A DNA stretch of 64,000 bases, taken from Rhizophlyctis rosea. Lineage: Eukaryota > Chytridiomycota > Chytridiomycetes > Rhizophlyctidales > Rhizophlyctidaceae. The position numbers and the translations under genes were made by a program. Below the pieces are notes generated by a model that worked only from the letters and a program-made list of their open reading frames with translations, searched no databases and was not told the origin of the DNA. The stretch's first letter is position 1; each line of letters starts with the position of its first letter. Location of the stretch: contig JADGJC010000119.1 in assembly GCA_027596075.1 (NCBI GenBank), positions 1 through 64,000 of the forward strand, in the 5' to 3' direction. Below, in pieces: positions 49,124 to 61,632 of the stretch.

Positions 49124-49828
49124 TTCCTTTCCTTTCCCTCCGTTATCCTCGTCTCCTCTCTTTCCCCCATCCTTCCCGCATTTACAGAGCGTACTACATG
49201 TGGATATGGAGTGCGTTCTTGATTGCTTTTATCGGAGTTCTGTTTGGGAGGGTGGAGCGGTGAGGGTGTTGGGGTCAGCAATGCGTGCGGGGAGGTGGGA
49301 AATAGGGGATGTCTCAAGAAATAGCACTCTAGCATAGGCAGTTTGATGATGGTCGGCTTTCGCGAATGGGGGGATTTGTTCGTTGCATTTCTGTACAGGC
49401 AGGCTATGTATGATTTTTTTCGCGTAGGTGTAGGGGGTGTAGTACGTGGTACTGAATCTGCAGGGCCGTTATGTCTTTTGTTAATATAGTTTGTATGTAT
49501 ATTGTCTTACCCATCATCTTCCGCTGCATTCATCATATTTCATCTATGCATTTTTTACGGTCATATCAATGAACTTCTTGTCAACGAAAATCTGGTGGAC
49601 AATGAAATGGAGTGTGGGGCATGGGGTGTGCTCGGAACGGCACAGCGACTGGGAAATAAGCCGCAGGAGTGTCTCCCTCCCGGAAATTGCTCGGGAACTT
49701 GTGAGGGACCCCAACTGCGCAGTTGTCTCATGGCGAAGTTATAAAAAGGGCCCCAACGCGCCTCAAGACGGTCGTGTACATTCCACATCACTAACAAGTT
49801 CCAAGCTTGCCGCGACGACCCATCAAAA
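49124..49828. other. Intergenic, promoter of the GST gene
   Basis: No gene. A strong TATA element (49740) lies at the right end. Confidence 0.45.
49740..49748 (+). promoter_or_regulatory. TATA box of the GST gene
   Basis: TATAAAAAG, 81 bases before the ATG at 49829. A close consensus match at normal spacing. Confidence 0.65.
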
Positions 49829-51145
49829 ATGACGCGTTATGAAATAACCAACTTCCCTATGCGCGGACGCGCCGAGACTGCTCGTCTCATATTGGCTGCA
49901 GCTGGGGTTCGTGTTCATTGTGTTGTAGCGCATTTTTCCTTATGCACAATTATTGAGTGCAAAAAACGGGGGCGGATATTGGTGTAGTGTCTGGCAGGGA
50001 ATCACGTTTCCCAATATTTATTGAGGAAAACCTGAAGTTCGTACAGGAGGAGAGGATAGTGGAGGGGTTGATGGGACATGTTGGAACAGATATGACAAAC
50101 AACTTGAGGACATCAATGATTGAGAACAACAACCTAATGACCAACCCTTGTATCGCTTCTTTCTTTGTTATCTTCTACTTTGCAGGTTGAATGGAGCAAC
50201 AGAACAGCGCAGTGGCCCGAGGAGAAGGACAGCATGCCGTTTGGGCAAATGCCTTTGCTTGTGGAGTACAGTGACAAGGGAGAAGTATGTAATGCAACCC
50301 CCGGCTGTCTCCCTCCCTCCGCCTTCTCCCATCCCTTTTCACGTGCTATGCATCGTATTCAGTTATGTGCGCCCTGATCTCTATCACAAATTTCCTGAAC
50401 CTCTCCTCATGGAAGCTGCAATAACGACACTCTCCTAATCTCCCTACTTTTGATTGAATCCTCCAGGAACTTCTACGGCTCTCACAATCACATGCCATCG
50501 AACGCTACTTAGCCAGAAAGCTGGGCTTTGCTGGACATAACGAATACGAGACTGCCATTCTGGATTCCATTGCTGAATCCACTGTCGATCTTCATAATGC
50601 ATTCATCCAATATGCTGTCAAAGCTCCTGTTGAACAAAGGGTATGTACATTCGCATGCCTCCCGCTTCCAAGGCTCCAAGCTATATAACAATTTCATCGA
50701 GGTTGGAGCAAACCGTTTTATCATACTTTCTCACTCCACTTCATTCCAGCCAGCACTCCGTGAAACATTCTTCTCCACCATTCTCCCCACTCACCTCAAA
50801 TTCCACGGCCGTTTCTGGGAGAAGAACGGAAATATTGGCTATTACATGGGGAACAAGGTAGAAGAAAATAGCATTTCGCTGACCACCATAAGCTCTAATC
50901 TCCACATCTTTCTTGTACCTTCCCTTAACTAAAATACTTACTTTGATCCCCTTCACCAGCTGACATGGCCAGACCTCTACCTCTACGTCCTGATCGAGCT
51001 GCTCATCACAAAGGAGGGGAAGGATGTCGTTGATCCTTATCCACAGTTGCAGAAGGTCGTGGAGGTTGTGAGGAAGGAGGATAGGCTTAGGGCTTATATT
51101 GATGGGGAGGGACGGTTGGGGATATTTGCGCCCAAGAAGGAGTGA
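49829..51145 (+). CDS. Glutathione S-transferase, sigma-like
   Basis: Exons 49829-49906, 50186-50284, 50467-50640, 50750-50857 and 50960-51145, all phase 0, give 214 residues, the usual length. The N-terminus YEITNFPMRGRAETARLIL has the catalytic Tyr and the typical RGRAE helix. PFGQMPLLVEY is the cis-proline loop that binds glutathione, and LSQSHAIERYLARKLG is the Ser-containing helix. The C-terminal helical domain follows (LTWPDLYLYVLIELL). The class looks like sigma/prostaglandin-D-synthase type. The first intron uses a GTTCGT donor and is 279 bases. Likely a cytosolic detoxifying enzyme. Confidence 0.9.
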
Positions 51146-51463
51146 GGAGGCCGATTTGTGTATGTGTTGGATTTGGAAAGTTCATGTCACGGTTGTATGA
51201 GGGTGATAGTCGATGGGTTGGGACCACTACATGAGTCCAAACTCGTCGCTGTCCTGATGATGAGTCAATGTGTTTTTTGGGCTTGTGTTGAGCATATTCA
51301 GGAACAATGAGTGTTCAAGTTGAGGACGAACATTACGCGCAGATAGGAGTATCAAATGATGCTATCGCTGGAGGGGGGATGACAAGTTATGGTATTCCTT
51401 TGCCACCAGAAGAACTCTATTTGCCGCCTCCCGCCTGTGACTACTCGGCATATCTGCTTGCTA

Positions 51464-53720
51464 TCAGTGGATCGCAAACCATAGCATCAGGCCCACAGTC
51501 AATGCAAGCGTGCCTAGAATGTTGTACGCTTGAGTGTGGGAAAGAAGACGATCAGTGGACGAACCCATTGTGGCAACTTGCCGGATATTGAATACGGCAG
51601 CATAGTATACACACCAAACAACTTGCTCATTCCAGCACTCTTGGCGTCTTCCATAAAATTGGGTGATTTTGATCCTGTGGAAGTCGCCGTTTGATCGCCT
51701 CCGGGCGGGCCTGTCTTGGTGTTGCTAGATTGGTTGCCCGGTACGTTGTTGAGGTAATTGATGTTGGAAGTGCCCGGGTTTGGTGCTGACTGGGAAGAGC
51801 CTGTCAAAGAATATGTCGTGATCACATATCAGATTGTGGACTCCGCCCGCATGACCGCCCTGGAACTATTTTATCAATCGGCCACACTCACAAGCATCAC
51901 AAGTATGATAACAATCCCCACTCGCATACACAGGTTTACTCCTTCCACCCGTCAAAGCATTCGGATGACTCCACCCAAGATCAAGACCACAGTCCGAGGC
52001 TCGTTGGAAGTTAGCGGTGCCGTAGTAATCTATCAACCCAGCAAGGGCGCCGGAGAAAGCGGCGTTATAGTCTTGAGTTACTTCGGTGTAGACGTAATCT
52101 TCCCGGTTATCGACGTATGTGTCGTCGGCATTCGGACCTCCTACGAGGGCACCGTAGAGGATGAAGCGGTTGGGTGTGCGGGAGTGGAGGAAGTCGTCGC
52201 CTATGACTGAGTTGTCTTTGCCGCGCTGCAGATGTCAGTGTAATATGGACGGTCCTGTGAGCTGTCATACATGGGCAAGAGCAATACCATGAGTCCTTAC
52301 CAAAGGATAATCAATAAACGAGTTATAGCTCCCCTTATGATATGGCAACTTCGGACTGCTTTCCCCGAACCCAACAACCCAACTCCGCCCACAATCACCC
52401 AAAATATAGTTGATCTGCTGTATTGCAAACGTCCGCAAGTTGCTCGCTAGACCGGTATCTTCACTCTGGATGATCTTCGCATACACCAGAGCTAGGAAAG
52501 CGACATTAGCCGCATAGCGCAAACTGCCCCATTGATAGAGGTATACCAATCCACGCGGCGTACGAGGAAGGCTTCCACCTGGAAGGTACCGAGCAAAGAA
52601 ATCGTTGATCCGAGTGCGAAGCGACGCGGATTTGCTTTGGCGGTAGATTAGGATTGTGGAAGCAATGGCTTTATCCGCCCACGAGTACTCCGATAAATCC
52701 GATTGGGAACTATACGTCTCTGCGGCGGTAAGGTATGACGCATCATTCGTCGCAAGGTAGAGGAACGTAGCAGCTAATGAGAGGTCGTCCGTGTAACTGG
52801 TGGATGGGTACCATTCTTTGTAGTTTTTCCATCCTGTTTCGGTGAAGATGGGGTCTTGGTAGGAGTTTACGTAGCGGGTTCCGAAGGTGTAGATTGTTTT
52901 AGACATGGCGAGACATCGGTCGGCGTAGGTAGGGTCTGTTGGACGGAGGATTATGGCAGCTGCTGCTAGGGCTGCGGCGTAGTCTGCCGCTATGTCGGAG
53001 CAACCTTTGTTTAGGGTTGGGGATCCTGTACAGTAGAACGCTTTTCGACCGTAGTTGAAGGGTGCCCATTGGGAGTATTCCTACAATGCATTGACGGCGG
53101 GGTGTCAGTGCACAACGCGCGGCCGTGACATAGTGTGTGGTTGCGCACAATCTGTCCATGCTCATGCTCACCTCAGGAGGACCAAAATACCCAAAATCAA
53201 TATCCTCATTTTTACCATTGATCACCGCAGCACTAACCCCAAACACCCCAACCAACCTCTCCTCCTGCGTCCCCTCATCCCGACTATAAACATTCAACAA
53301 ATACTCCGCCCCATGTCTAACCCACATCTTCGCCTCCTCCTCCTCCCCAACACTCCTCATAGCACCACCAAATTCAATCACATTCCACGCAAGCTGCATA
53401 ACGGTAAATCCGAACGGTCCACCCCATTTCATGGTATTGGCGGCTTCGTACCATCCGCCGGAGAGGTCTTCTCCGTAGTCGCCTCGGCAGTCTAAACATG
53501 AGTCTGTGCGCCAGGCGAGGCGGTCGTAGGGTTGTTTGCCGGACCGTTGGGCCCAGTAGAAGAGGAAGGATTTGTGGAGGGCGTCGACGTAGTTGTATTT
53601 TGCGGTTTGGGGGGCGGTGTAGGTTTTGCTGTCTATGGGTGGGCCTGGTGGGGTTAAGGTTTGGCTGACGATTGGGCGGATGAGTGTCAGGAGGACGATG
53701 GCAAACTTCGAACGCATCAT
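51464..53720 (-). CDS. GH9-family protein with altered catalytic motif and C-terminal membrane anchor
   Basis: Exons 53720-53172, 53080-52301, 52225-51892, 51800-51615 and 51513-51464 join in phase and give 632 residues. A signal peptide (MMRSKFAIVLLTLIRPIVSQ) is followed by an (alpha/alpha)6 GH9 domain. The usual GGWYDAGD motif reads GGWYEAANTMKW, so both base-side aspartates are changed to Glu and Asn. RSWVVGFGESSPKLPYHKGS replaces the PHHR motif. The acid Glu is kept in YTEVTQDYNAAFSGALAGL. After a Ser/Thr/Asn-rich linker, a last small exon gives TLALTVGLMLWFAIH, a membrane helix at the very end. So it is probably a tail-anchored or wall-linked surface protein. Ability to cut cellulose is doubtful. 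Confidence 0.85.
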
Positions 53721-54124
53721 GTTGGGTTGCGCTGTGATGCTAACGGGGATTATCGATATTGACATGCTGCGATCAACAAAGGTTTTGTTGAACCTTAAAA
53801 GCATCTTTGGTCAAAGCGATGTGAGGGCAAGTATGGCCTTGTCGATCAATGGGTTCCATATGGACCCTCGCGTTTGGAATGTTTGGATTGTGGTTCTTGA
53901 TCGATCTTTCCGCAGTTTGGCCGCAACTGACGCATTCACTGATCTGCTTTTGGCTGCGCAATCCAACATGACTCCTGTGAAGGCGAATCAGCATTACTTA
54001 GCAACATGACAGAGGCCACAAAATGCATCGCGTTTGTGATATAGACAGTGGCTTCCATCATTTACATTCTACATAAGAGGGCAAAGCTATTTACATCATG
54101 TCCACATTCCCATATGATATACAC
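53721..54124. other. Intergenic between two minus-strand genes
   Basis: It holds the promoter of the GH9 gene and the 3' end of the scramblase gene. No gene is seen. Confidence 0.4.
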
Positions 54125-55879
54125 TCAAAGATCTCCCCATCCATCTCCCCACCCGCCACCATCACCGCCTCCTGACCCGGCATCGTCATCTGGCAGAAAC
54201 TCATCGCCCCACGGGTTTTGATTGGTATTCTCATCCTCCTGCCACGACCATCCCTCTCCTCCTTGCTCCACTGGCGGTGGTGGTGGTGGCATTCCCGCAC
54301 CCGCTCCGGCATCCACCCCTCCGGCTCCACCACTTCCACCGCCTCCGCCGAATCCTCCCATTCCAGGTATAATAATTGGTAGAGGCATCCCACCCACTCC
54401 ACCCGCTGGCGAACCCACACCAGTCTGATCACCGCCGGGAACGACCCCGCCTCCGCCTTGGCCTTGATTCGAAGCTTCACTTCCTACACCACCAAAGAAT
54501 GGGAAGGGAAGGAAGCCGCCGTGATGTTTGGAATGTCTCGAGAAGTAATCGATATCGATATTCACTGCGCAACATAATAGGATGGCTCGTTCGTCAAGCG
54601 ATAGTCCTCGCGATTCGTTCAGTGTATTCGCATCGTCCATATGAATTGCATATGTTCCTGTGTCAGTAAATATCTGCAAGTGTCATTTGAGCAAGGGATG
54701 TGCTTCGATGGTATATGCGCTTGCGACGTGGCACCAACCTCCCGGGCAAATCCAACAAAATTGCGGTTAATTGCGCCGATCTGGTTGGTGTTTTCATCCT
54801 TAATGTGAAAATCCCATGCCCAGAATTCTGTGTGCAAAAGGGGTCATGATGAGTGGCACTGGCAAAGCGATTAACGGCGCAACTGCCAGAAGGACATGTT
54901 CACCTCCGTCAATGAAAGAGAACTGCCGCTTCTTCAGGAAAAGATCATACTTTCGGCGCCAAAGATGCCAAACTCTGCATTGCAAAATGGTGAGATATCT
55001 GCGTGTTTCTGCCATTTGAAGATGTCTCGTACATACTGTTGGACCTCTCCTATCCGATTGTCCTGTGCGTCATATACGAAGATCTGGCTATTGAGCAGCC
55101 ATTTTATGGGGCGCTCGATCTTGCTTGAAGGAATTAGCGTCATTGAACGGAGTCTGTTTTGCATCTTTCACATCCCTCATCCCACCTTCAGTACCACGTT
55201 CCCTTGCCGATCCAAAATGCTAGCTTTGAATGGTCTACGAGTTCGGAGAAATTGTCGCATGAGGATTCCAGAGAAGGCTGTTTCTTCTTCGGCGATGAAC
55301 CCAACGTCATTGCCCAAAGCATCCTTGATGGCGTACTTGTTGGCTTGCTCGTAGCCTGTATCACAAATCATGATAAGTACTGTGACGGAGTGGGACGGTG
55401 GCGGCGCGAGCGTACCAATCAACACGTTCATCATCTCCAACTGTCTCGTCACCATCAAAGCCGGGTGTCCCAGCACAGAATATGCCCCTGAATCGGAGGT
55501 GATAACTGCATCGGGAGCGTCGTGTGTGGGTAGATAAACGGGGACAGCAATCTCTATTGTTGGAGTGGGAACTTCTGAGGTTGAGGGATCTAGAGGAGGT
55601 GTGACGGGTGCTTTTGCCCTTGGGCGAGGGACCGCACGTCGTGATGACTTGTCTGGAAGTTAGAGTCGTCAGATTTACAACGTACAATAGCGTGTTTCAC
55701 TAGAAGTGCTTACCGGAACTTAGGCGGCTATAAGACCGATTGGAAATGACAGCTGGGTAAAAGTGCTGTCCGCGCTGGCAATTGAGTGCCAGGTGCGGGT
55801 ACGAGTGGAAGTTTCCCGCTCTGAACTGGGCGGTCAGGGGACGTGCAACCAGATGGGAGACTCTCCGCAAAGAGGTCAT
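54125..55879 (-). CDS. AIM25: Phospholipid scramblase-like protein, AIM25 type
   Basis: The N-terminus (from 55879) is rich in Arg, Ser and Leu, like a mitochondrial presequence. After a Pro-rich linker the scramblase barrel follows: VTRQLEMMNVLIGYEQANKY, LGNDVGFIAEEE, LMRQFLRTRRPFKASILDRQ, NVVLKV, PIKWLLNSQIFVYDAQDNRI, KYDLFLKKRQFSFIDGGEHV and FVGFAREIFTDTGTYAIHMD. This is the LURP/scramblase fold. AIM25 is the fungal mitochondrial member. The C-terminus is a long Gly/Pro-rich tail ending in acidic WGDEFLPDDDAG and Gly-Trp repeats, beyond the normal family. Several introns are present. Exact boundaries were not all fixed. Confidence 0.85.
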
Positions 55880-56192
55880 TGTCACTCTCTACTAAATACT
55901 AAAACAGCAATTTCAACAACGCCCGAATACGACACGAATTTAGATGGTGTAAAAATAGCCACGGTACCTAATGAATTTGAGCCTTGGTATCGGAGTGCCC
56001 ATCATGGCAGCATGAGTCATCTGATGACGGCACTGCATGTGCTGTGCCACCATTGACGACCTCCTTTGTTGTCGAAACTTGGCCCCCTCCCACTGCATTG
56101 CACTTTCCCACACCTCATCGCCGGAAAATTCCAAAGAACCCACTTATCTATACTTTCGACAACCAACTTTCTCAGTAATTGCTAAGCACCTC
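55880..56192. other. Divergent promoter, scramblase / zinc-finger gene
   Basis: A 313-base gap between two divergent starts. No gene. Confidence 0.45.
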
Positions 56193-58277
56193 ATGGGTCC
56201 GCGGCATAGAATAACTAACTCCCATATCTGTCGGTTTTGTCTTTATCTGTTTCGACAACGGCCGGCCCTGGACCGCCACCTGCAAGGGGTTTGTGCATGT
56301 CCAGTTTGGGATAGGACCTGCAAAACATGCGGAAGGGTCTGCAAAACGTTGCAAGCCGCAAGCGAGTGTGGTCATATATCTTCTAGTACAGGTGGGGTTG
56401 CACAGACCACTACTATGTTCCGCCAGAAGCTTCAATTGATGCCGCAACTTCTGACTGTTGATAGAACTTATGATACCATGCTGCGTCCGGATGTGCGACA
56501 AGCGCTTCAATGATGTTGAAGAATTTGACATGCATTACAAGGATGTACATTTGCCACCCGAGCGGTTTACATACACAGTCCTCGGCACTACATCATCTCA
56601 CGAAGGGCGATTGAGATCCAGCGGCGTGGTGTCCGAAATGTTCGGTAGGACAAATCAGGTGTTGCGGGAAGTAAGTCCAAAGATTGACGTAGCGGAATGC
56701 GGCAGACATCACAGCTTATTCCAGAACGGACCATGATCTGACCAACGAAGATCTCACGCCCTTCCGATTTCCGCAATCTCGTCTCTTGTTTCACAAGGGG
56801 CGAGTCATTCCGATTGGTTTGGAAGGCGATCTATACGCGAGTTTGGTAAGCTACGAGCTTCAAGATGTTAAGTGTGGCTGCGGGAATGACGACCATTCTC
56901 ACATACGGATCTCTTGCTCAATGAAGAGCGAAAAAGCCGCTCGAGCTCTGCAGGTGGATAGCGCGCTTTCCAATCATGGCAAGGGTCTTGATCATTAATC
57001 CTGAGGACTTTAGGTTGCAATAATGGAAGTAATCAACCAAGGGGCGGATCGGGGAACTTTCGTGCATCAAGAGGGCGGATTCCAATTACCTTTCAGTAAG
57101 TCGTACGAACTGTGCCCATGTCCTCGCAACGAACTGAAGGTGTCACGTCTTTGATCATCAGAGCGAGTACCTTGGGTCCTAAGTGGCAAATATTCCTTTT
57201 CCAAGAACGGACAAGTCCTTCCAATTGACGATAAATACATATTCCAAATTCTGCCCTACGCCGTGGATGAAGAAACTGAGCGACCATTGAAGAGGTGATC
57301 CTCCCTTGAAAACGGAATTTGTTTAAGACATCGATTTACAGTTACCTCCTCCTACAGGGTGAGGCGTGAGTTGCCTGCATTCGAAACCACACCAGCATCG
57401 AAACGGGGTGAGACAGTAACAGACAACCCTGTTCGACATCTTGGAACGGTCCACACAAATGCATCGATTGAGGAGTCATCACTTACGGAGAGATCCGTGG
57501 AGGACCGAACGCCGCTCTGCAACAACGCATCAAAGACCAGTTTTCCGAGACCGGCGGACACCTTATCGAACAACGCACATACGCCGAATGGAGATCAAGT
57601 CCTGAAAACGCCATACGGTCAAAGCTCTTCATCCTTCCCTTATCCGACACCCGTCAGCGCATCGCGCCCATTGCCTGCTACAATTCCTCCTGCAAATCTG
57701 ACACAAACCTCTCCATCACGCCGTTACGAGCGGCCATCCATACCATTACATGAAGTCGTTCCGCCATCACCTTCTCTATCCCCGCGACGCGACCATCACT
57801 CATTCGAATGGAACTTACCAAGCGAATCAATTCACCCAACTGAACAATGGTCAAACAAATCAACACCCACCAAATCCGAACCTCTGCCTGAAGTGAAGAC
57901 GGAGGGCTATGACTCCGACCGTGCTCCTTCTCCATCGTTCCAGAACATGGCATCATCATCATCATCATTGCCGATGAATTCCAGCCCATCGCGCGGCAAA
58001 AAGCGGAAAGCGGGAGGGAGTAGAACGGAGACGGTGCGGTTGTCGACTGAGGATGCGGATCGGATTGTGGAGGCGTTCAAGCAGACGCATCCTGGGGAGG
58101 CGGTTCCGAAGAGGATTTTTATTACGAAGAGGGTGTATGTGAGGAGGGAGAGTATATTCAGGTTTGTCGGTTTTGAGGATGGATTATCTTCGGCTTTGAT
58201 TGGAGTTTGCTGAATATGTTTCGATCTTCCGCAGCAAAATATTCGGTGCTGTGAAACGGAAGATTTGGGGGACGTGA
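56193..58277 (+). CDS. Zinc-finger protein, hypothetical
   Basis: Starts at 56193. The first exon has a Cys/His finger-like segment (HICRFCLYLFRQRPALDRHL). The next exon has C-C...H-H in PCCVRMCDKRFNDVEEFDMH followed by YKDVH, close to C2H2 spacing. Later exons include an RVIPIGLEGDLYASLVSYE stretch. A long Ser/Pro/Thr-rich region (57360-57990) has acidic DSD and a basic GKKRKAGG nuclear signal. The last exon joins by an AG|GTTTGT donor to a tail ending KRKIWGT at 58277. It is likely a nuclear regulator. No known family is recognised and the middle exon boundaries are uncertain. Confidence 0.5.
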
Positions 58278-58661
58278 AATGGGGCTGTCGTCGGTTGAGA
58301 GCGAATAGTCTTGTGAAAGTTATTACAAGTTAGCAGTAGGAAACACAAGTTGATAATGATTGCAGTGAAAGTTGAGCAATAGGTAGATGCTAAAGCGTAG
58401 GATAAAAAATGCACACCATCAATCGCCTGTGTGCTTTGTAAAGATACCATCTGGTACAAGTGAAAGAGAAAGTGACCGATTGTTACGGGTTGGATTTGAC
58501 GCAATGCATAACAGCTAGTATTGGGCAATCGATAGTACAGAAACATATATACATATACACTACGGAATTTGAGCGATAAAGTAGAACTTTTGCCATCTAT
58601 TTCGCTACCAACACTCTACATAAAACAGCTATTGGTAGGCGACGCTCCTCTTTGGTACCAA
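58278..58661. other. Convergent intergenic stretch
   Basis: No gene. AT-rich near 58540-58560. Confidence 0.4.
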
Positions 58662-60928
58662 TTAAAGACTATACAAAACATCCACATCCGTAAAAAGACC
58701 TCCAAACTCCAACTCCTTCTTCTGAAATTCGTACTCTTCCTTGGTGACATTCTCATAACTCGTTTCCAACCATTTCCTCTTCGCTTCCAGTGCCGCCCAT
58801 ATCCTCGCACCATAAGGCGAGAAACTTCCCAACACAGTAGGGTCCTCCTGGAGCTGCCTCATAAGAACACCGATCTGAGACTCCAACGCGACACGAGCAT
58901 TAATTTTCTGGGACCACACCACGGCGCGAAGTGTCATATCATCCGAAACGGTGGTCGTCAGGTTGCTTTGTTATGACCGAGATTTGTTATGGTTGTTGAG
59001 ACAGTGTTGTTGGTTGAGCGTTCTACTGCTGAGACGATGAGGTCGTTGGAGAGATTGACTTTCATTGTTACGTCAATGCGGGGTGTGCCTTTTGGGGCTA
59101 AGATTATTTTTGGGAGGTGGAGAGTGCCGATGTGACGTGTCCCGCCCCATATGTCATCAACTCCTGCTCCATCACCTTCGTAAACGTTGATAAAGACATC
59201 GCGTTGGTTGTGAAATGTTGTTGTGAACGTTCTGGTGGTTTTGTGTGGGATTGCAGCACAGCGGGGTATGATGGGTGTGGCGAGGCTTAGTGTGGTGGAA
59301 CCGCCGTGAGAGCTAGGGACTGAAAGGCGGGTTGGATGTTGATGTTGAAATGGGTTAGGGCAAAAAGGTCGCACACTCCGCAGGGGTCATTCATGTATAT
59401 GGAACATGAGGGAATGGGTTCACGGAGGAGGGCGGCTAGCTTGGCGGCACCGTAAACGACCCATTGGTCAGAAGGGAAGCCCTTCATGGACTGTACCAGG
59501 CGGTCGAAGAAGTCTTCGAGTATGAAGCGAATTCTGGGGATTTGATCGGTGTTCCCGACAAATCGTGGTCGGTGATGTTCTGTTTCGTGAGGTGGCAGCC
59601 ACAGCTTCTCTGTGCGTTTTTGAGGGCACGTTCCACGGCTTTGATGATCTTCGTGAAAAGATCCTTGGTGATGTCTTCGAATTTCGGGCATGTGAGTGTT
59701 GTTGTGAGATTGCTGCCATTTTGAAAGGGGCTAATGTTGATTTCGTACGAGGCTTTGGATGATAGCTCTTCTTTGGCTCTTTCAGCTTCGACCCTGAGCT
59801 GAGCCATGGCCTGTTGATCATCCAAAACATCGATGCCGGTTTCACTCCGGTACAGTTCAATCAGGTGCTGGACTATTTGGATGTCGAAGCTTTCCCCACC
59901 TGCAAGTTTTGCAAAGTGACAATCAGGACTAGGAAATAAGTTCAAGTCTTGCAAAGAGTGCAAAACGTTACCAAGATACGGCTCTCCATCTGTTGCTAGC
60001 ACTTCCACCACACCGTCATCCCAGATTGATATGGTCACATCAAAAGATGTGTCACCCATATTCACGACTAGCAGACTCCTTCCTGTTTTCAGATGTTGGA
60101 ATGCATTGTAGGTGTTAAGTGCAAGCGTCGGCGCCTCCCGAATGAGGTCAGGATGCCAGCCTCTCGAAGAGCTGAACGGTGTGCTTCATGGTTGCACCTG
60201 CAGGGAACACCAATGAGAGATGCTCAGGACTGGGATGAATGAAAAGCAATGCAGATCAGCGTCCAATGGTATTGAATGACCACGTGGTGCATATTGAGGA
60301 AATACTAACCTGCATTTGTCACCTTCTCCTCCAGATAATCCTCAGCCATCTTCACCAAGCGCTTTAACATCATGGCAGCAATCTCCTCAGGCGAAAATGT
60401 TTCGACTTTCCCTTTGACTGTCACTTAAATGTGAGGCATGTCATCTACATTCACGATTTGGTACGGGAGATGACGCATGGCTATTTGCACCTCTTTGTCA
60501 TTAAATCGCCGACCGAGTAAGCGATGGATGTCATAAATTGTGTTTGCTGTATTGTTGATCCTCTGATTCTTTGCCTCGTTCCCAACGAGAACTCTTCCAT
60601 CCTCGGTGAAGGCAACGTATGATGGCATGTAACCAATGCGGTGGTAGTCCTGTCCTTTACTACGATCAACGATCGCAACAGCGCTACAAATCGCAAAGGA
60701 AGGATACTGTGAGGGAATTGTTAGACTAAGCCAGGTGAAGAATTCATACCTGTGCGTATTGCCCAAATCAATGCCAACCCCTTGTGCCGAGTCCCACGCG
60801 TATCTTTCGGATTGCTTTGGTGGACCCATAACTTGGGGTTTTGCATGCGCGACTGCAAAGGCGCAGAGAAGTGTCAAAAGGAGCAGCCATAAGGGCCATG
60901 ATGTTGAGGAATTCGAGGGGCGAGGCAT
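58662..60928 (-). CDS. Secreted, divergent Hsp70-like chaperone, reading frame doubtful
   Basis: A signal peptide or anchor (WPLWLLLLTLLCAFAVAHA) leads into Hsp70 motifs: GVGIDLGNTHRCSAVAIVD (the usual IDLGTT has an Asn), IDHRLLGRRF-like IYDIHRLLGRRF, MMLKRLVKMAEDYLEEKV, APTLALNTYNAF, FDVTISIWDDGVVEVLATDG, FDIQIVQHLIELYR, AERAKEELSSKASYEI, VERALKNAQ, FVGNTDQIPRIRFILEDFF, VVYGAAKLAALL, and PRCAAIPHKTTRTFTT. It ends FTDVDVLYSL, with no ER-retention signal of the HDEL type. It resembles BiP/Lhs1 proteins but is far diverged. Between VERALKNAQ (about 59630) and FVGNTDQ (59560) the frame shifts with no good intron, so there may be a one-base error or the gene is decayed. Confidence 0.7.
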
Positions 60929-61632
60929 TTTGCACGTCATCATTATGAATATCGGGGATGCAGAGTCAGTCGGTGTAATAACGCGTTGCGAGACATTTCT
61001 GACGGACGCTTCCCGAGTGGGAGACGGAATTCATTCCTTTTCCATCGCTGACATCTACAAGTATCATCGCTTACCTTGATGATAAAGTAAATGAGTCAGT
61101 TTGCATGCCGAGATAGAACTGGGGCTTCATGAACCGTCTCCAGCTGTATATAAAAGTAGTATGCAAGGATGCTACTGAGAATACGACTGCATAGTTTTCG
61201 CGCTTTCTGCAGTGTAGGTATGCCATGTTAGGACCCTGAATGTGAGCTGCGCTGGCTCATCATCGTTGGTCAATTCGGTAAATTGATACCGAGGAGCTGG
61301 GCCATTTGGATACGGCACGGGAGCCAACTTGGTGTGCCACATGAAGCGCCACCCGCCGCCACGGCGCGGCCCAACTCGTTTCCGCACTCTCTCAACCCCC
61401 CCTCTACAGACTCCTTCACGGGGACCCCAAGACTCCAATAGCACTAAGTAATAGCTTACCCAGCCTAATGCAACAAACGGGAAGGTGTTGAATACGGTCA
61501 AGTCGGTGTCGTGAATGGTTTGGTAGAGTGAACCAGTCGTCTTCTTCCTTTGCTTCCGAATCGTCCACGGCGGCACGAGCTTCACACCTGACCCGCCTCG
61601 ACTCCCACACTTGCGAAGTGCCATAGCTTTCG
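60929..61632. other. Divergent promoter region, Hsp70-like / MYND-presenilin
   Basis: An open minus-strand frame here (61172-61822) overlaps the MYND exon and has no recognisable domain. A TATATAAAAG element at 61147 points rightward. A small unannotated 5' exon may exist. Confidence 0.4.
61147..61156 (+). promoter_or_regulatory. TATA-like element
   Basis: TATATAAAAG on the plus strand. It lies 477 bases before the MYND ATG at 61633, further than normal, so it suggests a longer leader, an upstream exon or another transcript. Confidence 0.4.

Noticed and set aside
51307..51591. 94-codon plus-strand open frame between GST and GH9
   Set aside because: It overlaps the last GH9 exon in antisense and has no recognisable feature.
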